The notes under the pieces: model-generated
Database searches by the model: none
What the model saw: the letters and a program-made list of their open reading frames with translations, nothing else
Told to the model about the DNA's origin: nothing
Position numbers and translations under genes: made by a program
Assembly (NCBI GenBank): GCA_045613065.1
Contig: JAZLAH010000076.1
Span: forward strand, 1-28,690
Direction of reading: 5' to 3'
Length of the DNA stretch: 28,690 nt
Origin: Fimenecus sp045613065
GTDB taxonomy: Bacteria; Bacillota; Clostridia; Oscillospirales; Acutalibacteraceae
In this document: piece after piece, positions 1-7,629 of the stretch
Numbering within the stretch: position 1 is the stretch's first letter
Layout of the letters: each line of letters begins with the position of its first letter

Positions 1-783
1 TGCATCTGCTGTGATGAATGGAAGGCTGATCTGTGATGTTGTTACACCTGAAAGTTCAATCTTTGCCTTTTCTGCTGCTTCCTTAAGACGCTGCATAGCC
101 ATTTTATCTGAACGTAAGTCAATACCCTGTTCTTTCTTGAACTCGTCTGCAAGCCAATCAATGATCTTCTGGTCGAAGTCGTCACCACCAAGACGGTTGT
201 TACCAGCTGTTGCAAGAACTTCCTGAACACCATCGCCCATTTCAATGATTGAAACGTCGAATGTACCACCACCAAGGTCATAAACCATAACCTTCTGGTC
301 TTCTTCCTTATCAATACCATAAGCAAGAGCAGCTGCAGTAGGTTCGTTGATGATTCTCTTTACTTCAAGGCCTGCAATCTTACCTGCGTCCTTTGTAGCC
401 TGACGCTGTGAGTCTGTGAAATATGCAGGAACTGTGATAACTGCTTCTGTTACAGGAGCACCAAGGTAAGCTTCAGCATCAGCCTTAAGCTTCTGAAGTG
501 TCATTGCTGAAATTTCCTGTGGAGTGTAATCCTTACCATCGATATTTACTTTATAATCGCTACCCATATGTCTCTTGATAGATGCGATTGTTCTGTCAGG
601 GTTTGTGATAGCCTGTCTTTTTGCTACCTGACCAACCATTCTTTCACCTGTTTTTGAAAATGCTACAACTGATGGAGTTGTACGAGCACCTTCAGCATTA
701 GCAATAACTACTGGTTCGCCACCTTCGATTACTGCTACGCATGAGTTTGTTGTACCTAAGTCGATACCAATTACCTTTGCCAT
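1..783 (-). CDS. dnaK: Molecular chaperone DnaK (Hsp70), N-terminal part, cut by window edge
   Basis: ATP-dependent Hsp70 chaperone that binds unfolded segments in the cytoplasm with GrpE and DnaJ. The reading frame starts at ATG 783-781 behind a strong AGGAGG site at about 792-797 and stays open to position 1, giving 261 residues, which is most of the nucleotide-binding domain. It begins MAKVIGIDLGTTNSCVAVIE, the Hsp70 phosphate-1 signature, and further on shows VITVPAYF and the phosphate-2 motif VYDLGGGTFDVSI. The substrate-binding domain lies outside the window. It is the third gene after hrcA and grpE, 54 bp past grpE with no terminator between, so HrcA/CIRCE control is expected. Nothing looks broken; truncation is only by the edge. 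Confidence 0.98.
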   Translation of the reverse strand, partial: MAKVIGIDLGTTNSCVAVIEGGEPVVIANAEGARTTPSVVAFSKTGERMVGQVAKRQAITNPDRTIASIKRHMGSDYKVNIDGKDYTPQEISAMTLQKLKADAEAYLGAPVTEAVITVPAYFTDSQRQATKDAGKIAGLEVKRIINEPTAAALAYGIDKEEDQKVMVYDLGGGTFDVSIIEMGDGVQEVLATAGNNRLGGDDFDQKIIDWLADEFKKEQGIDLRSDKMAMQRLKEAAEKAKIELSGVTTSQISLPFITADA

Positions 784-837
784 AAATTTATTCCTCCTAA
801 ATGGATATATACATTAATATTATTAACTGATTTACAG

Positions 838-1347
838 TTAGTTTACTACCTTAACTATTGCAGGTCGAATTACTCTGTCTCCCATTTTGTATCCTGTTGA
901 GAACACATCTGAAATGCTGTTTTCAGGAAGCTCTTCATCTTCACCGTGCATTACTGCATTATGGATATTAGGGTCGAATTCTTCACCTTTTTCACCAAAT
1001 GATTCAACACCGAGTTTTTTGAATGTTTCACCATACTGATTAAAAATCATTTCGATACCTTTTTTGAATGAGTCAAGGTCAGTAGCCTCAGCACTCATTG
1101 CTCTCATAAAGTTATCATATACAGGTAAAAATTCACCGATTGTTGAAGCCTTTGTATCACCATAAGCCATTTCTTTTTCTTTCTGTGAACGCTTACGGAA
1201 GTTATCATACTCCGCCATAACTCTCAAAAGCTTATCCTTGGTTTCGTTAAGTTCCTGAGTAAGCTTTTCCTCAACAGTTGGTTCTGTGTTTTCCACTACT
1301 TCTTCAACTGTTTCTTCAGCAGTTGCTTTCTTTTTATCTTTTGCCAT
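838..1347 (-). CDS. grpE: Nucleotide exchange factor GrpE
   Basis: Releases ADP from DnaK and so resets the chaperone cycle. I choose ATG 1347-1345 (MAKDKKKATAEE), giving 169 residues, because a GGAGG site at about 1354-1358 sits 6 bp upstream; the frame could open 13 residues earlier, but that stretch overlaps hrcA and has no ribosome site. The N-terminal third is acidic (many Glu after residue 8), then a long helical segment ELNETKDKLLRVMAEYDNFRKRSQKE, which is the GrpE dimer helix split here in description only, and the C-terminal beta domain ending GDRVIRPAIVKV. It starts 1 bp after the hrcA stop, so its ribosome site lies inside hrcA, suggesting translational coupling. Confidence 0.97.
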   Translation of the reverse strand: MAKDKKKATAEETVEEVVENTEPTVEEKLTQELNETKDKLLRVMAEYDNFRKRSQKEKEMAYGDTKASTIGEFLPVYDNFMRAMSAEATDLDSFKKGIEMIFNQYGETFKKLGVESFGEKGEEFDPNIHNAVMHGEDEELPENSISDVFSTGYKMGDRVIRPAIVKVVN

Positions 1348-1348
1348 T

Positions 1349-2377
1349 TTAATCCTCCAAAGTATCCGACATAATACTGCCGACAATTTCTGTTAAATAT
1401 TTAAGACTTGGGATAAGTCTTGCATAGTCAATTCTTGTTGGTCCGATAAGACCTAATGCACCACTATCCTTACCGCCAACTGAATAATGAGAATAAATAA
1501 GACTTGAATCCTGAAGCTCTCTATAAAAATTCTCTTTACCGATAAGAACATTGGTATTATTTTCTGCTTTATGCCCTGCAAAGAGGTTTGTAAGAGGTTC
1601 ACCTCGTCTTAAAAACTCCATTAATTCATATGCATTAGGATAGTCAGTATAGTTAAGTAAATTTGACTGACCTTCCAAAAGGAGTTGTGTCTGTTCAGTA
1701 AGCTGTGCTAAATCTGAAAGAGTTACAAGTAAAGGTGAGATTGCAAGTGACTTACTACCAAGGGACAATGCAAGAGTCTGAATAAGTGCAATACTCACTT
1801 CACTTGCCGATTTACCTATGAAATGTTTTGAAACTATATTATAAAATGTTTCAATCAATTCAAGATTCAATTCACTATCTGTTCTGCAAACTCGACTTTT
1901 TAAAATTCCAGACGATGAAAGCATAACCATCATTGCAGTATGAGTGCCAAGTGGAACTAACTCAACTCTTCGAATAACAGCATTTTCATCAGTTGGAGTT
2001 GTTGAAACAACTGCACAGTTAGTAAGCTCTGCTAACACCTGACCTGCCTGTTCAAGAATTTGCTGTGGTTCACCACCTGCATCAGAAAGCCTTGCTTCAA
2101 TAAGCCTTTTTTCATTGATAGGCAATTCATATCTGTTCATAAGCTTATCAACATAATAACGATAACCCATCTGGGATGGAATTCGACCTGCTGATGTATG
2201 AGGCTGGTCAAGGAAACCTAATCGGGATAACTCTGCCATTTCATTACGGACAGTAGCAGATGAAACAGGGAGTTTAGAATATTCAAGAAGATTTTTTGAA
2301 CCAACAGGTTCACCCGTTGCGATATACCATTCAACAATGGCGGCAAGTATTCTTTCTTTTCTCTCGCTGAGTTGCAT
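1349..2377 (-). CDS. hrcA: Heat-inducible transcription repressor HrcA
   Basis: Repressor that binds the CIRCE operator and, with GroEL as partner, shuts off class I heat-shock genes. The 342 residues match the usual length. The N-terminal winged-helix part (about 1-100) contains the typical string SSATVRNEMAELSRLGFLDQ and then HTSAGRIPSQMGYRYYVD, both hallmarks of HrcA; the rest is the GAF-like dimerisation domain, ending in a segment with GALGLIGPTRIDYARLIP. ATG 2377 follows an AGGGGTGA site. It is the first gene of hrcA-grpE-dnaK and has a perfect CIRCE 22 bp upstream of its start, so it represses its own operon. Confidence 0.98.
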   Translation of the reverse strand: MQLSERKERILAAIVEWYIATGEPVGSKNLLEYSKLPVSSATVRNEMAELSRLGFLDQPHTSAGRIPSQMGYRYYVDKLMNRYELPINEKRLIEARLSDAGGEPQQILEQAGQVLAELTNCAVVSTTPTDENAVIRRVELVPLGTHTAMMVMLSSSGILKSRVCRTDSELNLELIETFYNIVSKHFIGKSASEVSIALIQTLALSLGSKSLAISPLLVTLSDLAQLTEQTQLLLEGQSNLLNYTDYPNAYELMEFLRRGEPLTNLFAGHKAENNTNVLIGKENFYRELQDSSLIYSHYSVGGKDSGALGLIGPTRIDYARLIPSLKYLTEIVGSIMSDTLED

Positions 2378-2399
2378 CTTGTCACCCCTTTTGTGTTGT

Positions 2400-2426
2400 T
2401 TAGCACTCTCATATTTAGAGTGCTAA
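2400..2426 (-). promoter_or_regulatory. CIRCE operator (HrcA binding site)
   Basis: Perfect inverted repeat TTAGCACTC (2400-2408), 9-bp spacer, GAGTGCTAA (2418-2426). This is the exact CIRCE consensus. It lies between the -10 box (2438-2443) and the hrcA start codon, so HrcA bound here would block transcription of hrcA-grpE-dnaK, and in RNA the same hairpin sits just before the ribosome site. Confidence 0.98.
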
Positions 2427-2437
2427 CTCTATTAAAT

Positions 2438-2466
2438 AATATACATTGTTTCATAAAAAATGTCAA
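2438..2466 (-). promoter_or_regulatory. SigA-type promoter of hrcA-grpE-dnaK
   Basis: On the minus strand TTGACA (2466-2461), 17 bp, TATATT (2443-2438). The -35 box is a consensus match and the spacing is ideal. The expected start of transcription is near 2431, immediately upstream of CIRCE. Confidence 0.85.
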
Positions 2467-2593
2467 GGAAATATTTGTAAATAAATTGTGAATATCATTA
2501 TTTTGTAGATATCAATACCCTCGGCAGTCCAAAATTAATATACAGATAAAACTAATAACAGATAGTTTAAAGGCCGTCCCTACAAATTGGGTG

Positions 2594-2622
2594 TTGACAA
2601 TATATTAAAATCAGTATAGAAT
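2594..2622 (+). promoter_or_regulatory. SigA-type promoter of the thrS T-box leader
   Basis: TTGACA (2594-2599), 17 bp, TAGAAT (2617-2622). The start of transcription is expected near 2629, just before the first T-box stem. It is divergent from the hrcA promoter; the 127 bp between the two promoters is AT-rich and shows nothing else I can name. Confidence 0.85.
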
Positions 2623-2629
2623 ATATACG

Positions 2630-2893
2630 ATATTTATAGAGCGTTGAGAAAGAACGACGGATAACCAAGAATTTGCAGAGAGATTTCGGTTGGTGTAAGA
2701 AATCAATTCAGTATCCTGAGACCACTTTCGAGCATTGGTGAAAACGATATTTCGGTTAAGCCAATCGTATTGACTGCGTTAAAGTTATTTGAGTGGCAGA
2801 GCATTTATTGTTTTGCAATACGGGTGGAACCGTGGAATGTTGTATTTATAGCATTTCATCCTGTTTTTATGGGATGGAGTGCTTTTATTTTTA
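2630..2893 (+). promoter_or_regulatory. T-box riboswitch, threonine specifier
   Basis: Leader RNA that senses uncharged tRNA-Thr. The T-box motif GGGTGGAACCGTGG is at 2822-2835. Stem I is closed by GAAAG (2648-2652) with CTTTC (2725-2729), and the specifier ACC (threonine) at 2721-2723 is followed by the usual purine (A 2724). The bulge reads TGGA, whose last base fits a U discriminator, as in many bacterial tRNA-Thr (known of the family, not seen here). The leader ends in an intrinsic terminator at 2850-2893. Uncharged tRNA-Thr would stabilise the antiterminator and allow read-through into thrS and the gene behind it. Confidence 0.95.
2850..2893 (+). terminator. T-box leader intrinsic terminator
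   Basis: A 12-bp stem without mismatch, counting G-U pairs: 2850-2861 with 2872-2883, loop 2862-2871, followed by a T-rich run (2883-2893). The 5' side lies just downstream of the T-box motif, as expected for the alternative antiterminator/terminator switch. Confidence 0.92.
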
Positions 2894-2922
2894 TGTAATT
2901 AATGTAAAGGAGATATATTACT

Positions 2923-4875
2923 ATGATTAAGGTAACACTTAAAGGCGACGTTATTAAAGAATACGAAGCTGGTACTACTATTGCAGAAATTGCTAAATCA
3001 ATCGGCATGGGTTTATATAAATCTGCTTGCGGTGGTAAAATCAATGGAAATTACTGTGATTTAAGAACTGCAGTTAATGAAGACTGTGCTCTTGAAATCG
3101 TAACATTTGATGAAATCGAAGGTAAAAAGACATTCTGGCATACTGCTTCTCACATTATGGCTCAGGCAGTGAAACGTCTCTACCCTGACACAAAACTTGC
3201 AATCGGTCCATCAGTAGATAACGGATTCTACTACGACTTTGATTCAGAGGTTTCATTCACTCCTGAAATTCTTGAAAAAATTGAAGCAGAAATGAAGAAA
3301 ATCGTTAAAGAAGATTTACCTCTTGAAAAATTCGAACTCTCACCTGCTGAAGCTATTGCTATGATGGAAGAAAAAGGTGAAATTTACAAGGTTGAACTTA
3401 TCAACGAACACGCTGACAAGGGTGAACCAATTTCATTCTACAAGCAGGGTGAATTTACAGAACTTTGTGCAGGTCCTCACCTTATGTCAACAGGTGCAGT
3501 TAAGGCATTTAAGCTTACAGCTTGTACAGGTGCCTATTGGAGAGGCAATGAAAAGAACAAGATGCTCCAGAGAATTTATGCTACTGCATTCCCTAAACAG
3601 GCTGCACTTGATGAACATTTAGCACAGCTTGAAGAAGCAAGAAAACGTGACCACAACAAACTTGGTCGTGAACTTGAACTTTTCACAACAAACGAATTAA
3701 TCGGTCAGGGTCTTCCAATTATGCTACCTAAGGGTGCAAGAATCATTCAGTTGCTCCAGCGTTTTGTTGAAGACGAAGAACAGAAGCGTGGTTGGTTACT
3801 TACAAAGACACCATTTATGGCAAAGAGTGACCTTTACAAGGTTTCAGGTCACTGGGATCACTATCGTGATGGTATGTTCGTACTTGGTGATGCAGACAAG
3901 GCAGAAGCAAATGGTGACGAAATCTTCGCACTTCGTCCTATGACATGTCCATTCCAGTATCAGGCATATCTTAATAGACCTCGTTCATACAGAGATTTAC
4001 CACTTCGTTACAACGAAACATCTACTCTTTTCCGTAACGAAGCTTCAGGTGAAATGCACGGTCTTATCCGAGTTCGTCAGTTCACAATTTCAGAAGGTCA
4101 CTTGATGTGTACTCCTGAACAGCTTGAAGAAGAATTCCAAGGCTGTCTTGAACTCGCTATTTATATGCTTAAGACTCTTGGTCTTTACGAAGACGTTTCA
4201 TATCGTTTCTCACAGTGGGACCCTGCTGATAAAGAAAAATACATCGGTACTCCTGAACAGTGGGAAGAAGCTCAGGGAATTATGGGTAAAATCCTTGATA
4301 ATCTTGGAATCAACTATGCGATCGGTGTTGGTGAAGCTGCTTTCTATGGTCCAAAGCTTGATATTCAGATTAAGAATGTATTTGGCAAAGAAGATACTCT
4401 TATCACAATTCAGGTTGACCAGCTTCTTGCTGAAAAATTCGGCATGGAATACACAGATAAAGATGGTTCTAAGAAGAATCCATACATCATTCACAGAACA
4501 TCAATCGGTTGTTATGAACGTACACTTGCTCTTCTTATCGAAAAATATGCAGGTGCTTTCCCACTTTGGCTTGCTCCTGAACAGGTAAGAATTCTTCCTA
4601 TTGCCGACAGACACCACGACCGCTCATTTGAAATCAAGAAAGAACTTGAAAAAATGGGTATGCGTGTTACTGTTGATGATAGAAGTGAAAAGACAGGTTA
4701 TAAAATCCGTGAATCAAGACTTCAGAAGCTTCCTTATTGGGTTATCGTTGGTGACAAGGAAGTTGAAGATGGTACAGTATCAGTCAGCAAGCGTGGTCAG
4801 GGCGACATTGGCTCAATGGCATTTGATGACTTTACAGCTATTCTTAAAGAAGAAATCGACAACAAAGTAAGATAA
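2923..4875 (+). CDS. thrS: Threonyl-tRNA synthetase
   Basis: Charges tRNA-Thr in the cytoplasm. The 650 residues cover the full domain order: TGS domain (about 1-62), N2 editing domain (about 63-230), class II catalytic core (about 245-540) and anticodon-binding domain (about 545-645). Editing-site residues H73, H77, C182 and H186 are all present, at the same numbers as in E. coli ThrRS. Zinc ligands are C342 (RPMTCPFQ), H393 and H524, and motif 2 is at R371 (FRNEASGEMHG). The string CPFQYQ replaces the common CPGH of E. coli, a variant I believe occurs in related synthetases. ATG 2923 follows AAAGGAG. It is preceded by a Thr T-box and followed after 10 bp by a phosphoesterase gene. Confidence 0.99.
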   Translation: MIKVTLKGDVIKEYEAGTTIAEIAKSIGMGLYKSACGGKINGNYCDLRTAVNEDCALEIVTFDEIEGKKTFWHTASHIMAQAVKRLYPDTKLAIGPSVDNGFYYDFDSEVSFTPEILEKIEAEMKKIVKEDLPLEKFELSPAEAIAMMEEKGEIYKVELINEHADKGEPISFYKQGEFTELCAGPHLMSTGAVKAFKLTACTGAYWRGNEKNKMLQRIYATAFPKQAALDEHLAQLEEARKRDHNKLGRELELFTTNELIGQGLPIMLPKGARIIQLLQRFVEDEEQKRGWLLTKTPFMAKSDLYKVSGHWDHYRDGMFVLGDADKAEANGDEIFALRPMTCPFQYQAYLNRPRSYRDLPLRYNETSTLFRNEASGEMHGLIRVRQFTISEGHLMCTPEQLEEEFQGCLELAIYMLKTLGLYEDVSYRFSQWDPADKEKYIGTPEQWEEAQGIMGKILDNLGINYAIGVGEAAFYGPKLDIQIKNVFGKEDTLITIQVDQLLAEKFGMEYTDKDGSKKNPYIIHRTSIGCYERTLALLIEKYAGAFPLWLAPEQVRILPIADRHHDRSFEIKKELEKMGMRVTVDDRSEKTGYKIRESRLQKLPYWVIVGDKEVEDGTVSVSKRGQGDIGSMAFDDFTAILKEEIDNKVR

Positions 4876-4885
4876 GGAGTATATT

Positions 4886-6493
4886 ATGAGAAGTCCCCTT
4901 ACCGTAACGGTTATTACAGACACGCATTATTACTCAAAAAAACTCGGCATTTCCGGTGCAGCTTATGAAGTTGCTAACAACAAAAGTGGTGTTTTATTAG
5001 CAGAAGCTCGTGAAATGCTTGAAGCTGCTTTTTCTCAGATTGCAAAAGACAAACGAACTGACATCGTTCTTCTTTCAGGCGACACAACAAGTAATGGTGA
5101 TTTCGATTCTCACTATGAATTTATCGAAATGCTTCGTGACCTTAAATCAAAAGGCAAGAGAGTTTATGTTCTTACTGCTACTCACGACTACAAATGGGAC
5201 GGTCAGACTCACAAATATGTGAAAGACGAAAGAATCCCTGTTCCTGCAGCAAAGCGTGAAGAACTTTATGATATGTATAAGGAATTCGGTCCTGATGAGG
5301 CTCTTGCTGTTCATGAGCAGAGTATGTCATATATCATTCAACTTCAGGATGGTTACAGACTCTTTGCTCTTAATGACGATACAAACTTAAATGGTAAAAG
5401 TGGTTTTTCTGACGAACTTTTCGAGTGGATTAAGGAACAGATTGCTGATGCAAAGGCTAATGACCAGTTTATCGTTGCTATGACTCACCATCCACTTATT
5501 GCACCATCACCTATGTACGAGATTATCGGTAAAGGTGATATGATGGGTGATTATGAAATCCGTCGTGAACAACTTGCTGATTTAGGTGTTCAGTTTATGC
5601 TTACAGGTCATACTCATGTTCACGATATTGACAAGCATATAAGCCCTAAAGGTAATTATTTCTATGATATTTCCACTGCATCAACAGTAGGATACCCAGC
5701 AACAATCAGAACAGTTGTATTTGATGCTGATAACAAAGTTGTTACAACTACAACTGATAACATTACTGAACCTGTTAAGTTTGACACTCACGGAAAAGAC
5801 TTGCAGACATATCTTGCTGACCATATGATTGGTATGATAAGAGATGTAATCAAAGCTGCAGGAGAAGATATTGACAAGTTTGCTGATATGGCTACTGCTA
5901 TCAGCATCAAAAAAAATGTCAGCTATAAAATCGGTTGGATTTTAAAACCAATCTTCAAATTCCTTAACAAGCTTAAAATCGGTACTGTTGGTAACTGGAC
6001 ACGTGCTGAAACTGGACTTAAGAAATCTGATTATGCTGATATTAAAGATAAGAGTGTTGTTGATTTTATTGTTGATTTGGTTCTGAATCTTTATGGTGGA
6101 AAAAGTCTTTACACACCTGAAGATAATGAATATAAAATTGCAATCGGTCTTATTAACATAATCGATTCAATCATTAAGGTATTACATATTCCACTAAAGA
6201 AACTTATTAAGGTTTCTGACTCTGTAAGAGGAATCGTTGAACCTTTACTTTACAACTCTGGTATTCCGTCATATGATGCAATAATGCAGATTATGCCGGT
6301 TTATGAGGGTGATGAAGTTGGTCCGATTCCTGAACCTGCAAAGAAGCCTGACACAGTAAAAGACAGCAAAAAGGGATTACCTATTATATTGATTACATTA
6401 CTTCTTGTAATTGCTTTATTCATCCCTATTCTTATTCTTCTTTTAATCGGATATGTAAAAAATCAGATTAAATACGGCAAATACCTCAAATAA
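4886..6493 (+). CDS. Calcineurin-like metallophosphoesterase with C-terminal membrane segment
   Basis: Predicted metal-dependent phosphoesterase of unknown substrate, 535 residues. Catalytic motifs in order: D12-x-H14 (ITDTHYY), GD66 (LLSGDTTSNGD), H100-D101 in LTATHDYK, MTHHPL, and GHTHVHD. The third motif is normally GN(H)D/E; here the Asn metal ligand position is Thr (ATHD). Residues of about 300-480 have no motif I recognise. A hydrophobic stretch near residues 492-521 (GLPIILITLLLVIALFIP...) with a basic tail forms a membrane anchor. There is no N-terminal signal peptide, so by topology rules the enzyme part probably faces the cytoplasm. It starts 10 bp after thrS (GGAGT site) with no promoter seen between, and a terminator follows. 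Confidence 0.85.
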   Translation: MRSPLTVTVITDTHYYSKKLGISGAAYEVANNKSGVLLAEAREMLEAAFSQIAKDKRTDIVLLSGDTTSNGDFDSHYEFIEMLRDLKSKGKRVYVLTATHDYKWDGQTHKYVKDERIPVPAAKREELYDMYKEFGPDEALAVHEQSMSYIIQLQDGYRLFALNDDTNLNGKSGFSDELFEWIKEQIADAKANDQFIVAMTHHPLIAPSPMYEIIGKGDMMGDYEIRREQLADLGVQFMLTGHTHVHDIDKHISPKGNYFYDISTASTVGYPATIRTVVFDADNKVVTTTTDNITEPVKFDTHGKDLQTYLADHMIGMIRDVIKAAGEDIDKFADMATAISIKKNVSYKIGWILKPIFKFLNKLKIGTVGNWTRAETGLKKSDYADIKDKSVVDFIVDLVLNLYGGKSLYTPEDNEYKIAIGLINIIDSIIKVLHIPLKKLIKVSDSVRGIVEPLLYNSGIPSYDAIMQIMPVYEGDEVGPIPEPAKKPDTVKDSKKGLPIILITLLLVIALFIPILILLLIGYVKNQIKYGKYLK

Positions 6494-6501
6494 AATTATT
6501 G

Positions 6502-6538
6502 AACCACCGTTTGAGTAAATTCAAATGGTGGTTTTATT
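6502..6538 (+). terminator. Intrinsic terminator after the phosphoesterase gene
   Basis: Stem 6502-6514 with 6521-6533 (13 bp including one G-T pair), 6-base loop, then TTTTATTT. It closes the thrS transcription unit 9 bp after the stop codon. Confidence 0.9.
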
Positions 6539-6631
6539 TGTGAAAGAGCACAAAATTTCTGTTCAATATTTTACTAATTATACAAAAAATTAGTATGTAT
6601 AGTTATTTTTTAACAAAATTACCTTTTGTTC

Positions 6632-6660
6632 TTGATTTTACAATGAAATTGTTATATAAT
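6632..6660 (+). promoter_or_regulatory. SigA-type promoter of the PHP gene
   Basis: TTGATT (6632-6637), 17 bp, TATAAT (6655-6660). Just upstream lie two inverted repeats: TACTAATT/AATTAGTA at about 6568-6592 and AACAAAA/TTTTGTT at 6612-6630, which may be operators or chance in AT-rich DNA. Confidence 0.8.
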
Positions 6661-6708
6661 CATGTTATATATTGAGGTAAATGTACCCTATTGTGGAGGT
6701 TGTTTGGT

Positions 6709-7581
6709 TTGAGTGGAGATTTACATTGTCATACAAGATTATCTGATGGTACTTTAGGCATTGAAGACCTTATCAATTTTGCTAAAAAGAAAGGTCTTGA
6801 AACACTTGCAATTACTGACCACGACTGTCTTGCAGGAACTGTAAGAGGCAAGATTATCGGTGCTCGTCACGGAATTCAGGTTATTCCTGGCGTTGAACTT
6901 TCTGCAACTGATGAGAAAAATGACAGAAATGTTCATATCCTTTGTTATTTACCTGATGCACCTGATATGCTTGAAGGATTATGTAAGAGAAATTCACTTG
7001 CTCGAAAGAAAGCTGCTCATTTTATGATGCTTCAAACTGCAAAGCGTTTCCCTATTTCAACAGAATTTATTACTAAATGTGCAACAGGCTCAACAAACCT
7101 TTATAAAAAACATATCATGCAAGCTCTTATTGAATGTGGATATGCTGATTCATTCAATGGTGAACTTTATAATACTCTCTTCTCAAAAGACAGTGAAAAC
7201 AATATTCTTGTAGTACCAAAGTATGAAAATGTTAAAGATGTTATCGATGCTATTCATACTGCAGGTGGAATTGCAATTCTTGCTCACCCATATGCAAGTA
7301 ATTGTGTAGATGACCTTGCTGATTATATTGAATACGGCATTGATGGTATTGAAATTTTCCATCCAAGTGCTAACGAAGAACAACAAGCATACCTTAAGAA
7401 AATTGCCTCAAAAAACAAACTTCTCGCAACTGGTGGAAGCGACTTCCACGGACTTTACAATACATATAAAGTATCTCTGGGAGATTACTCTACTCCTGAT
7501 GATTGTTTACATGCACTTCTCTCATATAAATCAAAGCAGAAGAGATTGCAGAAAAAATTAGCACAGCAAGCAGCTGAATAA
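6709..7581 (+). CDS. PHP-domain phosphoesterase
   Basis: Metal-dependent hydrolase of the polymerase and histidinol phosphatase fold; relatives such as TrpH/RNase AM act on nucleotides or RNA 5' ends, but the substrate here is not known. I choose TTG 6709 because GGAGG at 6695-6699 sits 9 bp upstream and the protein then begins MSGDLHCHTRLSDGT; the frame is open back to 6691 but those codons overlap the ribosome site. It has 290 residues. Metal-site motifs: H6-x-H8, TDHD (D37, H38), PGVE, HILCY, ILAHPY and GGSDFHG near the C terminus. The full set suggests an active trinuclear site. The gene behind it, 48 bp downstream, is probably co-transcribed. Confidence 0.9.
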   Translation: MSGDLHCHTRLSDGTLGIEDLINFAKKKGLETLAITDHDCLAGTVRGKIIGARHGIQVIPGVELSATDEKNDRNVHILCYLPDAPDMLEGLCKRNSLARKKAAHFMMLQTAKRFPISTEFITKCATGSTNLYKKHIMQALIECGYADSFNGELYNTLFSKDSENNILVVPKYENVKDVIDAIHTAGGIAILAHPYASNCVDDLADYIEYGIDGIEIFHPSANEEQQAYLKKIASKNKLLATGGSDFHGLYNTYKVSLGDYSTPDDCLHALLSYKSKQKRLQKKLAQQAAE

Positions 7582-7629
7582 CAATAATTTATTTGGCGTT
7601 CAAAATTATAGATAAGGAGGGTTAATGAT

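Noticed and set aside
2218..2466. 82-residue frame overlapping the start of hrcA on the minus strand
   Set aside because: It overlaps the CIRCE operator and hrcA in another frame, has no ribosome site, and the composition is not protein-like.
2571..2585. Fragment AGGCCGTCCCTACAA resembling one arm of an intergenic palindromic repeat or MITE
   Set aside because: No matching second arm or terminal repeat was found nearby in the hrcA-thrS gap, so one 15-base string is not enough.
4124..4588. 154-residue frame inside thrS on the plus strand
   Set aside because: It lies wholly within the conserved ThrRS reading frame and has no similarity I recognise; a shadow of codon use.
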